Assembly: GCF_004764705.1 (NCBI RefSeq)
Contig: NZ_SHLX01000025.1
Location: 1 to 64,000, forward strand
Direction of reading: 5' to 3'
Length of the DNA: 64,000 bases
Origin: Paenibacillus cymbidii
GTDB lineage: Bacteria; Bacillota; Bacilli; Paenibacillales; NBRC-103111
Shown here: positions 54,598-62,574 of the stretch, piece after piece
How the letters are laid out: each line of letters opens with the position of its first letter
Position numbering within the stretch: position 1 is the stretch's first letter
The notes under the pieces: model-generated
What the model was told of the DNA's origin: nothing
Database searches by the model: none
The model's input: only the letters and a program-made list of their open reading frames with translations
Position numbers and translations under genes: made by a program

Positions 54598-55185
54598 ATG
54601 ATTATTTGGCTGAACGGCGCATTCGGCGCCGGCAAAACGACATGCGCTTTCGAGCTGCATCGCCGGCTGCCCGATTCATTCGTCTACGATCCCGAAAACA
54701 TCGGCTACTTCATCCGGCGCAATACGCCGCGGCTTCTGCACGAGCCGGATTTTCAGGACCACCCGTTATGGCGTTCATTTAATTACGAGATGCTGGCGTG
54801 GCTGGCCCGCGACTATCCCGGAACGATCATTGTGCCCATGACCGTCGTCGACAGGCGTTATTACGATGCGATCATCGCGCGGCTGCGAGCGGACGGGCTC
54901 GAAGTCAAAGCGTTCATCCTGTACGCGGACAAAGAGGTGATTATGAAGCGGCTGAACAAGCGGGCCAAATTCGGCGAAACCTGGGCCAAGGCGCAGGTAG
55001 ATCGCTGCCTGGAAGCGTTCAACACCGTCATCCCGGACGAAAAAATCGTCACCGACCGCAAACCGGTGGACAGCGTCGTGGAAGAAATTGCGGCGAGAAG
55101 CGGACTCCGGCTGCCCCCGGACAACCGTTCGCGCCTGAAAAAACAAACCGACCGTCTGCTCACTTTATTCCGCCATATCCGGTAG
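54598..55185 (+). CDS. TmrB-like ATP-binding protein
   Basis: The 195-residue P-loop protein begins MIIWLNGAFGAGKTTCAFEL and keeps FVYDPENIGYFIRR and PLWRSFNYEMLAWL, closely matching Bacillus subtilis TmrB, which gives resistance to tunicamycin. It has no membrane helix. The resistance role here is inferred from family only. The site GAGGAGAG precedes the ATG. Confidence 0.88.
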   Translation: MIIWLNGAFGAGKTTCAFELHRRLPDSFVYDPENIGYFIRRNTPRLLHEPDFQDHPLWRSFNYEMLAWLARDYPGTIIVPMTVVDRRYYDAIIARLRADGLEVKAFILYADKEVIMKRLNKRAKFGETWAKAQVDRCLEAFNTVIPDEKIVTDRKPVDSVVEEIAARSGLRLPPDNRSRLKKQTDRLLTLFRHIR

Positions 55186-55236
55186 TGTACAATAAGGGAT
55201 GACGTTCGATTTTCCGCAAAAAGGAGAATGGCGACC

Positions 55237-55629
55237 ATGGAAAGCAACGCAGCTGTGTACACAACGACAGATGAATACATAAGCATGTTTCCACCCGAAA
55301 TCCAGACCCTGCTGCAAAAGGTTCGTGCCGTCATCAAGGAAGCCGAGCCCGATGCCGCGGAGAAAATCAGCTACCAAATGCCAACCTTCGCGCTGCATGG
55401 CATCAATCTGGTGCATTTTGCCGCGTTCAAGCAGCATATCGGCTTCTATCCGGGGGCGAACGGCATCGCCGTTTTCAAGGACGAGCTCGCCGCCTACAAG
55501 GGGGCCAAAGGTTCGGTGCAATTCCCGCTGGACAAGCCCATTCCGTACGAATTGATCGGCAGAATCGTCAAGTTCCGCGCAGCGGAAAATCGCGAACTGG
55601 CAACAGCAAAAAAAGCGAAAAAATCATAA
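55237..55629 (+). CDS. DUF1801 family protein
   Basis: The 130-residue protein has the YdhG/DUF1801 pattern: VRAVIKEAEPDAAEKISYQMPTF, then FKQHIGFYPGANGI, then a Lys-rich tail (ATAKKAKKS). The fold is like that of iron-binding frataxin-type proteins; function is unknown. The second ATG is chosen because AAGGAGA would overlap the first. Confidence 0.88.
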   Translation: MESNAAVYTTTDEYISMFPPEIQTLLQKVRAVIKEAEPDAAEKISYQMPTFALHGINLVHFAAFKQHIGFYPGANGIAVFKDELAAYKGAKGSVQFPLDKPIPYELIGRIVKFRAAENRELATAKKAKKS

Positions 55630-55642
55630 CCGGCATCCGGAA

Positions 55643-55672
55643 ACGGCGAGCGCAGCGGCTCGTCGTTTTTTT
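55643..55672 (+). terminator. Terminator of the DUF1801 gene
   Basis: The arms ACGGCGAGC and GGCTCGTCGT with a short loop are followed by seven T. Confidence 0.82.
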
Positions 55673-55679
55673 GTTGTCG

Positions 55680-55743
55680 TTGACTTTGTGCGCCGCACGT
55701 GCTATTAATTGTTTAGTAAATTAGTAATTTAGTAAATAGTAAA
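55680..55743 (+). promoter_or_regulatory. Promoter and 8-bp tandem operator of the AAA-VWA gene
   Basis: TTGACT (55680-55685) and TATTAA (55703-55708) are 17 bp apart. Just downstream, four tandem units of TTAGTAAA type begin at 55713, 55721, 55729 and 55737 (the last lacks its first T), spaced by exactly 8 bp. They span the start of transcription, which suggests binding of a repressor in several copies. I know no regulator with this site. Confidence 0.65.
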
Positions 55744-55756
55744 CGAGGGATCCATC

Positions 55757-57838
55757 ATGTCATCCGTTCAAAATCAACCTCTCCCCTCTTGCATCGTATC
55801 GCCGGATCGCAAGCTTACGGAGGCCGAACAAACGATGGTGTGGAAAGCGCCCGCCTCCCATCGGATAAGCGAGGAAGAACGCCGCATCAGCGAAGAAATC
55901 AAACGCAACTGGCACCGCGGCGAAATGAAAATCGCCACGATCCTGCTCGAAGGCGACGCCGGCTCGGGCAAAACGCAGCTGGCCAAAGCGTTGTCTGCCA
56001 ACCTGGGGCTGCCTTACACGAAAATTACCTGCTTCGCCGATATGGACAAGTCCGACGTTGTTGGAGCGATTTTGCCGGTGGTGTCCTCGTCTTCGGCGTC
56101 CGCCGGCCGGGAAATCGTGGAATACCGGTACTATCCTTCCGAAATCGTGACGGCTTTCCAGCACGGGTACTTGCTCGAAATCCAGGAACCGACCGTCATT
56201 CGCGACGCCGGGGTGCTGATGGCGCTGAACTCGGCGCTCGAACCCGATGGTTGTCTCAACCTGCCGACGGGAACGATTCGGCGGCATCCGGATTTTGTCG
56301 CCGTCATTACGACGAACCGTCATTACGCCGGCTGCCGTCCGCTAAACGAGGCGCTGCGCGACCGGGTGCAGCATGCGGAGAAGATGGATTTGCCATCCCG
56401 GGAGGTGATGGTCGAACGGACGGAAGCCAAAACCGGCTGGCGCAACCGGCCGCTGCTTGAGCTGCTGGCGGATATCATCATTACGCTCGATCAAACGGCA
56501 AGAGCCAACGCGATCAAAGGCGTGGCCGGCATGCGTTCCTTGTTCTATTGGGCGGAAGCCGTGGCCGCGGGCGCGTCAGCGGGGCAAACGCTTTACCCGA
56601 AAGTGATTTACAAAATATCCACCGACCCGGATGACGTCAAGCTGCTCGAGCAAGCGCTGGCCGGTCGCGGCATGCTGGCGCAATTGGCCGACGCGGAGCG
56701 GGAACCGGCACGGGGGCCGAAACGGCCGGAACCGCCACAGACGGAAGAGATTCAGACGTCGGGCGACAGCAACGCCGAACACGAACCGCTCGGCGAAGTC
56801 GACGAACGGGCGATTGCACTGAAGAAGTCGCCGGACAGCGAAGACCGTTCCGTGGACCGCGCGGAACGATCCGGCGATGCGGCAAGCGACGACCTCGGAG
56901 CGGACGGGGCTCCCTTCTATCGCCCGGAGCAGCCGGAGGAAACGCCGGCGCAGAAACAGCAGCGGGAACGGGATTTCCGCAAACAGCGGAATCGGGAGGC
57001 GCGCGCCGCGGTCAACGGCTCGATGCATCAGGGAGTGAAGCTCGTGGTGCATCGGCCCGGATTCGAAGCGCGAGATGTGGAAGCCTATGAGCGGCTATGC
57101 GCGGAGCTGGTGCCCGTCATCCGGGAAACGGCGCGCAACGTGCTGCCGCTGCTTTCGCACGACGTTGCCGCGGACTTTGCGGGGAACCGTCTGTACGGCG
57201 GCAAATTCCAGGCCGAACGCGCGGCGTACCGGGATTATCGCTATTTTGCCAAGAAGCTGCCGCCTTCCGAATCGCCTTCGCTTGCCGTAGGCCTGCGCAT
57301 CGACGAATCGGCGTCGATGACCGCCGAGGGTCGGCTGGAAGCGGCCAAACGCGCCGCCGTTGCCGTCTGCGAATTTTGCCGGCTCTGCGATATACCGCTC
57401 CTCGTCTATGGGGATACGGCGGACGTATCGCGGCTGGAGCAAATGTCGATTTACGCATACGCCGACTACGACAAACCCGACCCGGACGACAGGTTCAAGC
57501 TGATGGGCATCCGGGCGCGCGGCAACAACCGCGACGGGATGGCGCTGCGGATTATGGCCGACAAACTCGCCGGCGCGCCGCAGCAAACAAAGCTGCTGAT
57601 CAGCGTCAGCGACGGACAGCCCAAAGCGATGGACGACTATGCCGGCAGCCGCGCCATCGCGGATATGAAGCAAACGATCGCCGAATACGAACGCAAGGGC
57701 GTGACCTTCTTGTCCGCTGCTATCGGCCAGGATAAAGAGATCATCGGCGACATCTACGGCGGGGAGCGGTTTCTCGACATCGCCGATTTGCGGCAATTTC
57801 CCGCGCAGCTGATTCGCGCCATTTCGCGCTATTTGTAA
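55757..57838 (+). CDS. Fused MoxR-type AAA+ ATPase and VWA protein
   Basis: The 693-residue protein has an AAA+ domain (about 30-310) with Walker A GDAGSGKT (66-73) and the MoxR/CobS-like YLLEIQEPTVIRDAGVLMALN. A charged, Pro/Glu-rich linker (about 315-420) follows, then a C-terminal VWA domain with an intact MIDAS start DESAS (516-520). MoxR and VWA proteins are usually separate genes (NorQ/NorD, CobS/CobT) that insert metals or mature enzyme complexes. Here they are one chain. No metalloenzyme target is adjacent. Confidence 0.88.
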   Translation: MSSVQNQPLPSCIVSPDRKLTEAEQTMVWKAPASHRISEEERRISEEIKRNWHRGEMKIATILLEGDAGSGKTQLAKALSANLGLPYTKITCFADMDKSDVVGAILPVVSSSSASAGREIVEYRYYPSEIVTAFQHGYLLEIQEPTVIRDAGVLMALNSALEPDGCLNLPTGTIRRHPDFVAVITTNRHYAGCRPLNEALRDRVQHAEKMDLPSREVMVERTEAKTGWRNRPLLELLADIIITLDQTARANAIKGVAGMRSLFYWAEAVAAGASAGQTLYPKVIYKISTDPDDVKLLEQALAGRGMLAQLADAEREPARGPKRPEPPQTEEIQTSGDSNAEHEPLGEVDERAIALKKSPDSEDRSVDRAERSGDAASDDLGADGAPFYRPEQPEETPAQKQQRERDFRKQRNREARAAVNGSMHQGVKLVVHRPGFEARDVEAYERLCAELVPVIRETARNVLPLLSHDVAADFAGNRLYGGKFQAERAAYRDYRYFAKKLPPSESPSLAVGLRIDESASMTAEGRLEAAKRAAVAVCEFCRLCDIPLLVYGDTADVSRLEQMSIYAYADYDKPDPDDRFKLMGIRARGNNRDGMALRIMADKLAGAPQQTKLLISVSDGQPKAMDDYAGSRAIADMKQTIAEYERKGVTFLSAAIGQDKEIIGDIYGGERFLDIADLRQFPAQLIRAISRYL

Positions 57839-57940
57839 AAGAAAAATAAAGCGGTCGTCGTTGCAGGAGAGCGGAAGCCGGAAGTGGAATTATCTTTGTT
57901 ATAGAAGCAAATTCCAACACCGTTCCTACAGGGGGCCAAG

Positions 57941-59002
57941 ATGTCGAAACACCGCTCGCAACAAAAGCTTATCGCCTACGGATTGACAGCTTTCATCGCC
58001 ATTGCGCTTTTTTTCGCTTCATCCGCGCGATCTTCCGCCGAAAGTTCGCCCAATTTTGCCTTGCATGCGAACGGAGCGGCCTATCCGTCGATTACCGCGT
58101 CTTACACATGCAATTGCGGCGATAATGTCTCCTATTTGAATGATGGATTGTACGACTTTAATGACGGCGCGCATCACCGCTGGACCTCATGGCCGCAAAC
58201 TACCGTGCAAACGGTCGACATCGATTTTGGCCAGCCGGTGACGTTCAACCAGATCAATCTTTATTTGTTCAATGACGGCGGCGGCGTTCAACCGCCATCC
58301 AGCTACGCGATTCAATTCTGGGATGACGGCGCCTGGACGAATGTGGCCAACGAAACCCACACGCCGGCGATTCCGACCGCCAAGGAACTGTTGACGGCGA
58401 ACTCCGTCAACACGCTGAATACAGCGCTGTTCGACGCCGTGACGTCAACAAAAGCGCGGATCGTGCTTACGCCGAAAGTCACCGCTTCCGTCGGCCTGGT
58501 GGAACTAGAAATATTCGGACCGCCGACGACCGACACGAAGTTGTTGACGGCTTTCGGCAGCTCGGCAGGCGGCAGCGTCTCCGTCACGGTTTCTTCCGTA
58601 CTGGACGCCGCCTACAGTATGCAAGCCGATCGGTTCCAACTCGCCGCTAACGGCGTCCCAATTGAAATCGTGGACGCCTTGTACAACCCGTTCGACCCGG
58701 GCGGCCATACGTTGATGCTGCTCCTCCCGGATGGTGCGCTGCTGGGAAGCGGCCCGCATACGCTGAGCTTGTCAGAAGGAGCGATCCGCACGGCTGCCGG
58801 CCAAAGCAATCTCGCCATCCCGGCCGTGCCGGTCATCACGTTTGCGATGCTCGACCAAACGTCCGACTACCGGTTCGGCATCGACGATCTTGTGCGGATC
58901 GCGGCCAATCCTGCGCTGCAAATCGACGTGAATCGGAACGGATCGTACGATCGCCAGGACCTGCAGCTTCTGCTCGGCAAAATATCGCTTTTCCCGTTCT
59001 GA
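57941..59002 (+). CDS. Secreted F5/8-type C protein with dockerin-like tail
   Basis: The 353-residue protein has a signal peptide (LIAYGLTAFIAIALFFASSA), a discoidin-like F5/8 type C domain (about 45-190; DGAHHRWTSWPQTTVQTVDI, then RIVLTPKVTASVGLVELEIFG), a beta domain (about 195-300), and a tail with one canonical EF-hand repeat (IDVNRNGSYDRQDLQLLL) after a degenerate one (YRFGIDDLVRIAA). The tail fits a dockerin and could attach to the cohesin-SLH protein encoded 3.5 kb upstream. The domain probably binds carbohydrate. The site AGGGGG precedes the ATG. Confidence 0.83.
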   Translation: MSKHRSQQKLIAYGLTAFIAIALFFASSARSSAESSPNFALHANGAAYPSITASYTCNCGDNVSYLNDGLYDFNDGAHHRWTSWPQTTVQTVDIDFGQPVTFNQINLYLFNDGGGVQPPSSYAIQFWDDGAWTNVANETHTPAIPTAKELLTANSVNTLNTALFDAVTSTKARIVLTPKVTASVGLVELEIFGPPTTDTKLLTAFGSSAGGSVSVTVSSVLDAAYSMQADRFQLAANGVPIEIVDALYNPFDPGGHTLMLLLPDGALLGSGPHTLSLSEGAIRTAAGQSNLAIPAVPVITFAMLDQTSDYRFGIDDLVRIAANPALQIDVNRNGSYDRQDLQLLLGKISLFPF

Positions 59003-59009
59003 CGCATGA

Positions 59010-59039
59010 AACGCCTTCCCGATCGGGGGGCGTTTTTTT
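59010..59039 (+). terminator. Terminator of the F5/8-type protein gene
   Basis: Stem AACGCC...CCCGATCGGG...GGCGT followed by seven T. Flanking GCATGAA and TTCATGC extend the symmetry. Confidence 0.9.
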
Positions 59040-59057
59040 CATGCGGTCTCCCGGGCA

Positions 59058-59086
59058 AGGACAAGTTGGCCAATGTGCGTTATAAT
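59058..59086 (+). promoter_or_regulatory. Promoter of the DEAD-box helicase gene
   Basis: AGGACA (59058-59063) and a perfect TATAAT (59081-59086) are 17 bp apart, about 60 bp before the start codon. Confidence 0.6.
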
Positions 59087-59145
59087 AAGTCATCCGGCAC
59101 AACTTGCCGGCAATGCCAATCGTTAGCGACCATGAAGGAGAATGT

Positions 59146-60489
59146 ATGAACTTTCGCGATTTGAAACTGATTGCCCCGATATTGAAAGCGCTGGAGAAAG
59201 AAGCTTACCGGGCGCCGACGCCGATCCAGGAACAGGCGATTCCCGCCGTTCTTGACGGCAACGATTTATTCGGCTGCGCGCAAACCGGCACCGGAAAAAC
59301 CGCCGCCTTTGCGCTGCCGATCATCCAACTGCTCAGCCGGCAACAAGTCCGGCCGCATACGCTGCGCCGCATTCGCTCGCTGATTTTGACGCCGACGCGC
59401 GAGCTGGCCATACAGATCGAAGAAAACATCCGCGCGTACAGCCGCTTCCTTGATTTGCGCTGCACGTCGATCGTCGGCGGCGTTTCGCAAGCGGCCCAGG
59501 AGCGCGCCCTGCAAGCCGGCGTCGACATCGTAGTCGCCACGCCCGGCCGTTTGATCGATCTGATTCACCAGCAGCACGTCGATCTGCAGCATGTGCAAAT
59601 TCTGGTGCTTGACGAAGCGGACCGGATGCTCGACATGGGCTTCATCAACGATGTCAAAAAAATTATCGCCCGCATGCCGGCCAAACGGCAAACGTTGTTT
59701 TTTTCGGCCACGATGCCGCCGGAAATCGCGCAGCTGGTGCAAACGCTGCTCGTCAATCCGGTCAAGGTGGAAATTACGCCCGTCTCTTCGACTGCGGAAC
59801 GTATCGATCAGACGCTGTATTTTGTCGACAAGGAAAACAAGATCCGACTGCTGACTCACTTGCTGCAAGACCCGTCGATCGTTTCCGCGCTCGTGTTCAC
59901 GCGGACCAAACACGGCGCCGACCGGGTAGCGCGCGGGCTGAACAAGGCCAACATTTCCGCGCAGGCGATCCACGGCGACAAGTCGCAGAACGCCAGACAG
60001 GGCGCGCTTAACAATTTCAAGAACGGCGCCACGCGCGTGCTGGTGGCAACGGACATCGCGGCGCGCGGCATCGACATCGACGAGCTTTCCCACGTGTTCA
60101 ACTTCAACCTGCCGAACATTCCGGAAACGTACGTGCATCGCATCGGCCGAACGGGCCGCGCGGGGCTGAGCGGCATAGCGGTTTCCTTTTGCGAATACGA
60201 GGAAATTCCTTATTTGAAGGACATCGAGAAGCTGATCGGCCGTACGATCGCGCGCGTCGACGATCATCCGTTCCCGATGACGCAAACGGCCCCCGCCGCC
60301 AAAGCGGAAACCGCGCAAGCCGGCGGCAAACAAGGCGGAGCAAACAACGGACGATTGACCGGGAAGCAGCCCGGCGGCCATAACAGCCAACAGCCCGGCA
60401 AACAGCCGGCCCGCGCCGGAGGCGGCCAACCGCCAAAAGCGAAGTCCGGCAACAACCGGTTCTCCGGCGGAGGCAAGTCCGGCCGATAG
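59146..60489 (+). CDS. DEAD-box RNA helicase, RhlE/CshA type
   Basis: The 447-residue protein unwinds RNA with ATP. It has the Q motif (APTPIQEQAIP), Walker A AQTGTGKT, PTRELA, TPGRL, DEAD in VLDEADRMLDMG, SAT, and HRIGRTGRAG. The C-terminal tail of about 75 residues is rich in Gly, Gln, Lys and Pro and probably binds RNA. The start MNFRDLKLIAPILKAL follows GAAGGAGAA; a frame of 14 more codons upstream has no site. RhlE-like proteins act in ribosome assembly and cold adaptation. Confidence 0.93.
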   Translation: MNFRDLKLIAPILKALEKEAYRAPTPIQEQAIPAVLDGNDLFGCAQTGTGKTAAFALPIIQLLSRQQVRPHTLRRIRSLILTPTRELAIQIEENIRAYSRFLDLRCTSIVGGVSQAAQERALQAGVDIVVATPGRLIDLIHQQHVDLQHVQILVLDEADRMLDMGFINDVKKIIARMPAKRQTLFFSATMPPEIAQLVQTLLVNPVKVEITPVSSTAERIDQTLYFVDKENKIRLLTHLLQDPSIVSALVFTRTKHGADRVARGLNKANISAQAIHGDKSQNARQGALNNFKNGATRVLVATDIAARGIDIDELSHVFNFNLPNIPETYVHRIGRTGRAGLSGIAVSFCEYEEIPYLKDIEKLIGRTIARVDDHPFPMTQTAPAAKAETAQAGGKQGGANNGRLTGKQPGGHNSQQPGKQPARAGGGQPPKAKSGNNRFSGGGKSGR

Positions 60490-60678
60490 GCCATAAAAAA
60501 TGGCTTATTGGCTTCACCACGGCCGTCCTTTCAAAAATAGCCAGTGAAAACACTGGTTATTTCGGCCAAACAGCCCCAATTCGCGTTGATTCATACGAAT
60601 AGCCAGTGAAATCACTGGCTATTTTGCGTCGACTGCCCATTTTAGCCCAAATAAGCAATAAAAGATGGCCTATCGGGG
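60484..60678. repeat. Dispersed four-palindrome element, copy D
   Basis: Palindromes are centred near 60497 (B), 60548.5 (A), 60610.5 (A) and 60662 (B), giving spacings of 51.5, 62 and 51.5 bp. The second A is perfect: AATAGCCAGTGA, AA, and the full complement. The first B starts at the helicase stop codon. This copy lies between convergent genes, so its place does not depend on a nearby promoter. Confidence 0.92.
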
Positions 60679-60704
60679 ATCGCTCTGTCGAGCGGTCCTC
60701 TTTT
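60677..60704 (+). terminator. Terminator of the helicase gene
   Basis: Stem GGATCGCTC/GAGCGGTCC with a 4-nt loop is followed by TCTTTT, just after the repeat element. The structure may also serve the convergent small gene. Confidence 0.65.
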
Positions 60705-60750
60705 CGCTGCTTATCAGGCATATTTTCCGCTGCTCCGAGGAAAACTACGA

Positions 60751-60954
60751 TCACGGCTGCGCCTGATTTCCATTTTCTTGCGGCGATGGCTGTTTCGGCT
60801 GGCGAAACCAGCCTTGGACGCGGTTCCAGTTGATGATGCCCCAGACAATCAGCGGGCAAAACATATTGATCGCGAATACGAAATAAACAACCGTCCACAT
60901 AAACCCTTCCGTGTTGACGACGTGCCGGTAAATCCAGGAATGATAAACGTCCAT
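60751..60954 (-). CDS. Small membrane protein, unknown
   Basis: I do not recognise this 67-residue protein. It starts MDVYHSWIYRHVVNTEGF, has one long or two short membrane helices (MWTVVYFVFAINMFCPLIVW) and a Pro/Gln-rich hydrophilic C-terminus. The site GGAGGGG precedes the ATG. It is divergent from the germination operon. Confidence 0.75.
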   Translation of the reverse strand: MDVYHSWIYRHVVNTEGFMWTVVYFVFAINMFCPLIVWGIINWNRVQGWFRQPKQPSPQENGNQAQP

Positions 60955-61044
60955 CGTTCGCCCCTCCGTACGTTCGGCTGATGGATCGTAGTGTGGGCCG
61001 CGGATCGTCGACTTATACTGCCGACTTAAGCGAGGTGATGGCCG

Positions 61045-62574
61045 ATGCCGTCGGTACAGCAATTGATGCAGGAAGCCATCGTGCCGAACGTGGCCGACAA
61101 TGCTGCGGCATTGGAAGCCATCCTGGGCAATAGTGCGGATCTCGTGATGCGGGACTTCAGCTTCTGCGCGAACCCCGCTTCCCCCGGGATATGTGTATAT
61201 TTGGACGGCATGGCCGACGGGGCGATCGTGGACGCGGTGCTGAAAGCGCTGCTCATCCACGCAAGCGAGCTAAGTTGGAACCCGGAGCAGCTGCCGACGG
61301 CGGAGATGCTGCGCACGCACCTGATGTTCAACGCTGCGGCCAAGACATGCGGCAGCTTGCAGGAAGCGGTGTTCGGCATCTTGTCCGGCGATACGCTCGT
61401 GTTTGTCGAAGGACTCGACCAAGCCGTTCTCGTCAGCTCCAAAGGCTGGAAGGAACGAAGCGTCGAAGAGCCTTCTGCGGAAAATAACGTGCGCGGACCG
61501 AGGGACGGCTTCACGGAAAGCATTCGCACCAATACGGCGCATATTCGCCGACGGATCAAGGACCCGGAGCTGCGGATCGACTCGACGGTCATCGGCACAA
61601 GAACGCGAACCGACGTGAGTGTGCTCTACATTCGCGATTTGGTGAAACCGGGGCTTGTCGAGGAAGTAAAGCGGCGGCTTGACAGCATTCGTCTCGACGC
61701 GATACTGGAAAGCGGCTTCATCGAAGAAATGATCGATGACGCGCCGTTCTCTCCCTTCAACACGGTGCAAAGCACGGAACGTCCGGACAAAGTCGCTTCC
61801 GCGCTGCTGGAAGGGCGCGTGGCGATTCTGACCGACAATACGCCGGTCGCGCTGATTGTGCCGACATTCTTCTGGCAGTTCATGCAGGCGCCCGACGATT
61901 ATTACCACCGCTACTGGGTCGGCACGTTTTTCCGCATCGTTCGTTATTTCGCTTTTTTGATCAGTCTGATTCTTCCTTCCACCTATGTCATGCTCGTGTC
62001 GTTCCATCATGAAATGATTCCGACTTCGCTTGCGCTGACGATCGCATCCGGCCGGGAAGTGGTGCCGTTTCCCGTGCTGCTGGAGGCGCTGCTGATGGAG
62101 CTTGCTTTCGAGCTGATGCGCGAAGCGGGGCTGCGGATGCCGAAGCCGATCGGACAGGCGGTCAGCATCGTCGGCTCGCTGATTATCGGCCAGGCCGCCG
62201 TTCAGGCCGGCCTCGTGTCGCCGTTTATGGTCATTATCGTGGCGATTACGGGCATTTCGTCCTTTGCCATACCGAGCTATTCGTCGTCGCTCGCCTTGCG
62301 CATCTTCCGTTTCCCGCTGCTGCTCGCTTCCGGCTCGCTCGGGCTGCTCGGGTTCGCCACGATGTTTTTCCTGCTGCTGCTGCACGCGCTCTCCATCCGT
62401 TCGTTCGGCGAACCGTACTTGGCGCCGCTCAGCCCGTTCCGGCCGCGCGACCAGCGCGACATGATGCTGCGGATGCCGCTGTGGATGCTGGACGACCGGC
62501 CGGGCTTCGCGCAAAACCGGCACCGGATGGCGAGCGGACAACAACCGAAACCGCCAAAGGAACAACCCGAATGA
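61045..62574 (+). CDS. Spore germination protein, GerA family A subunit
   Basis: The 509-residue protein is the A subunit of a nutrient germinant receptor in the spore inner membrane. The N-terminal soluble domain (about 1-265) contains RIDSTVIGTRTRTDVSVLYI and LILESGFIEE-like ILESGFIEEMIDD. Membrane helices follow (about 290-450) with the conserved STYVMLVSFHHEMIPTSLAL and PFPVLLEALLMELAFELMRE. The ATG follows GCGAGGTGA. Its stop overlaps the next gene by 4 bp. Forespore sigma-G control is expected; I could not place its promoter. Confidence 0.94.
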   Translation: MPSVQQLMQEAIVPNVADNAAALEAILGNSADLVMRDFSFCANPASPGICVYLDGMADGAIVDAVLKALLIHASELSWNPEQLPTAEMLRTHLMFNAAAKTCGSLQEAVFGILSGDTLVFVEGLDQAVLVSSKGWKERSVEEPSAENNVRGPRDGFTESIRTNTAHIRRRIKDPELRIDSTVIGTRTRTDVSVLYIRDLVKPGLVEEVKRRLDSIRLDAILESGFIEEMIDDAPFSPFNTVQSTERPDKVASALLEGRVAILTDNTPVALIVPTFFWQFMQAPDDYYHRYWVGTFFRIVRYFAFLISLILPSTYVMLVSFHHEMIPTSLALTIASGREVVPFPVLLEALLMELAFELMREAGLRMPKPIGQAVSIVGSLIIGQAAVQAGLVSPFMVIIVAITGISSFAIPSYSSSLALRIFRFPLLLASGSLGLLGFATMFFLLLLHALSIRSFGEPYLAPLSPFRPRDQRDMMLRMPLWMLDDRPGFAQNRHRMASGQQPKPPKEQPE

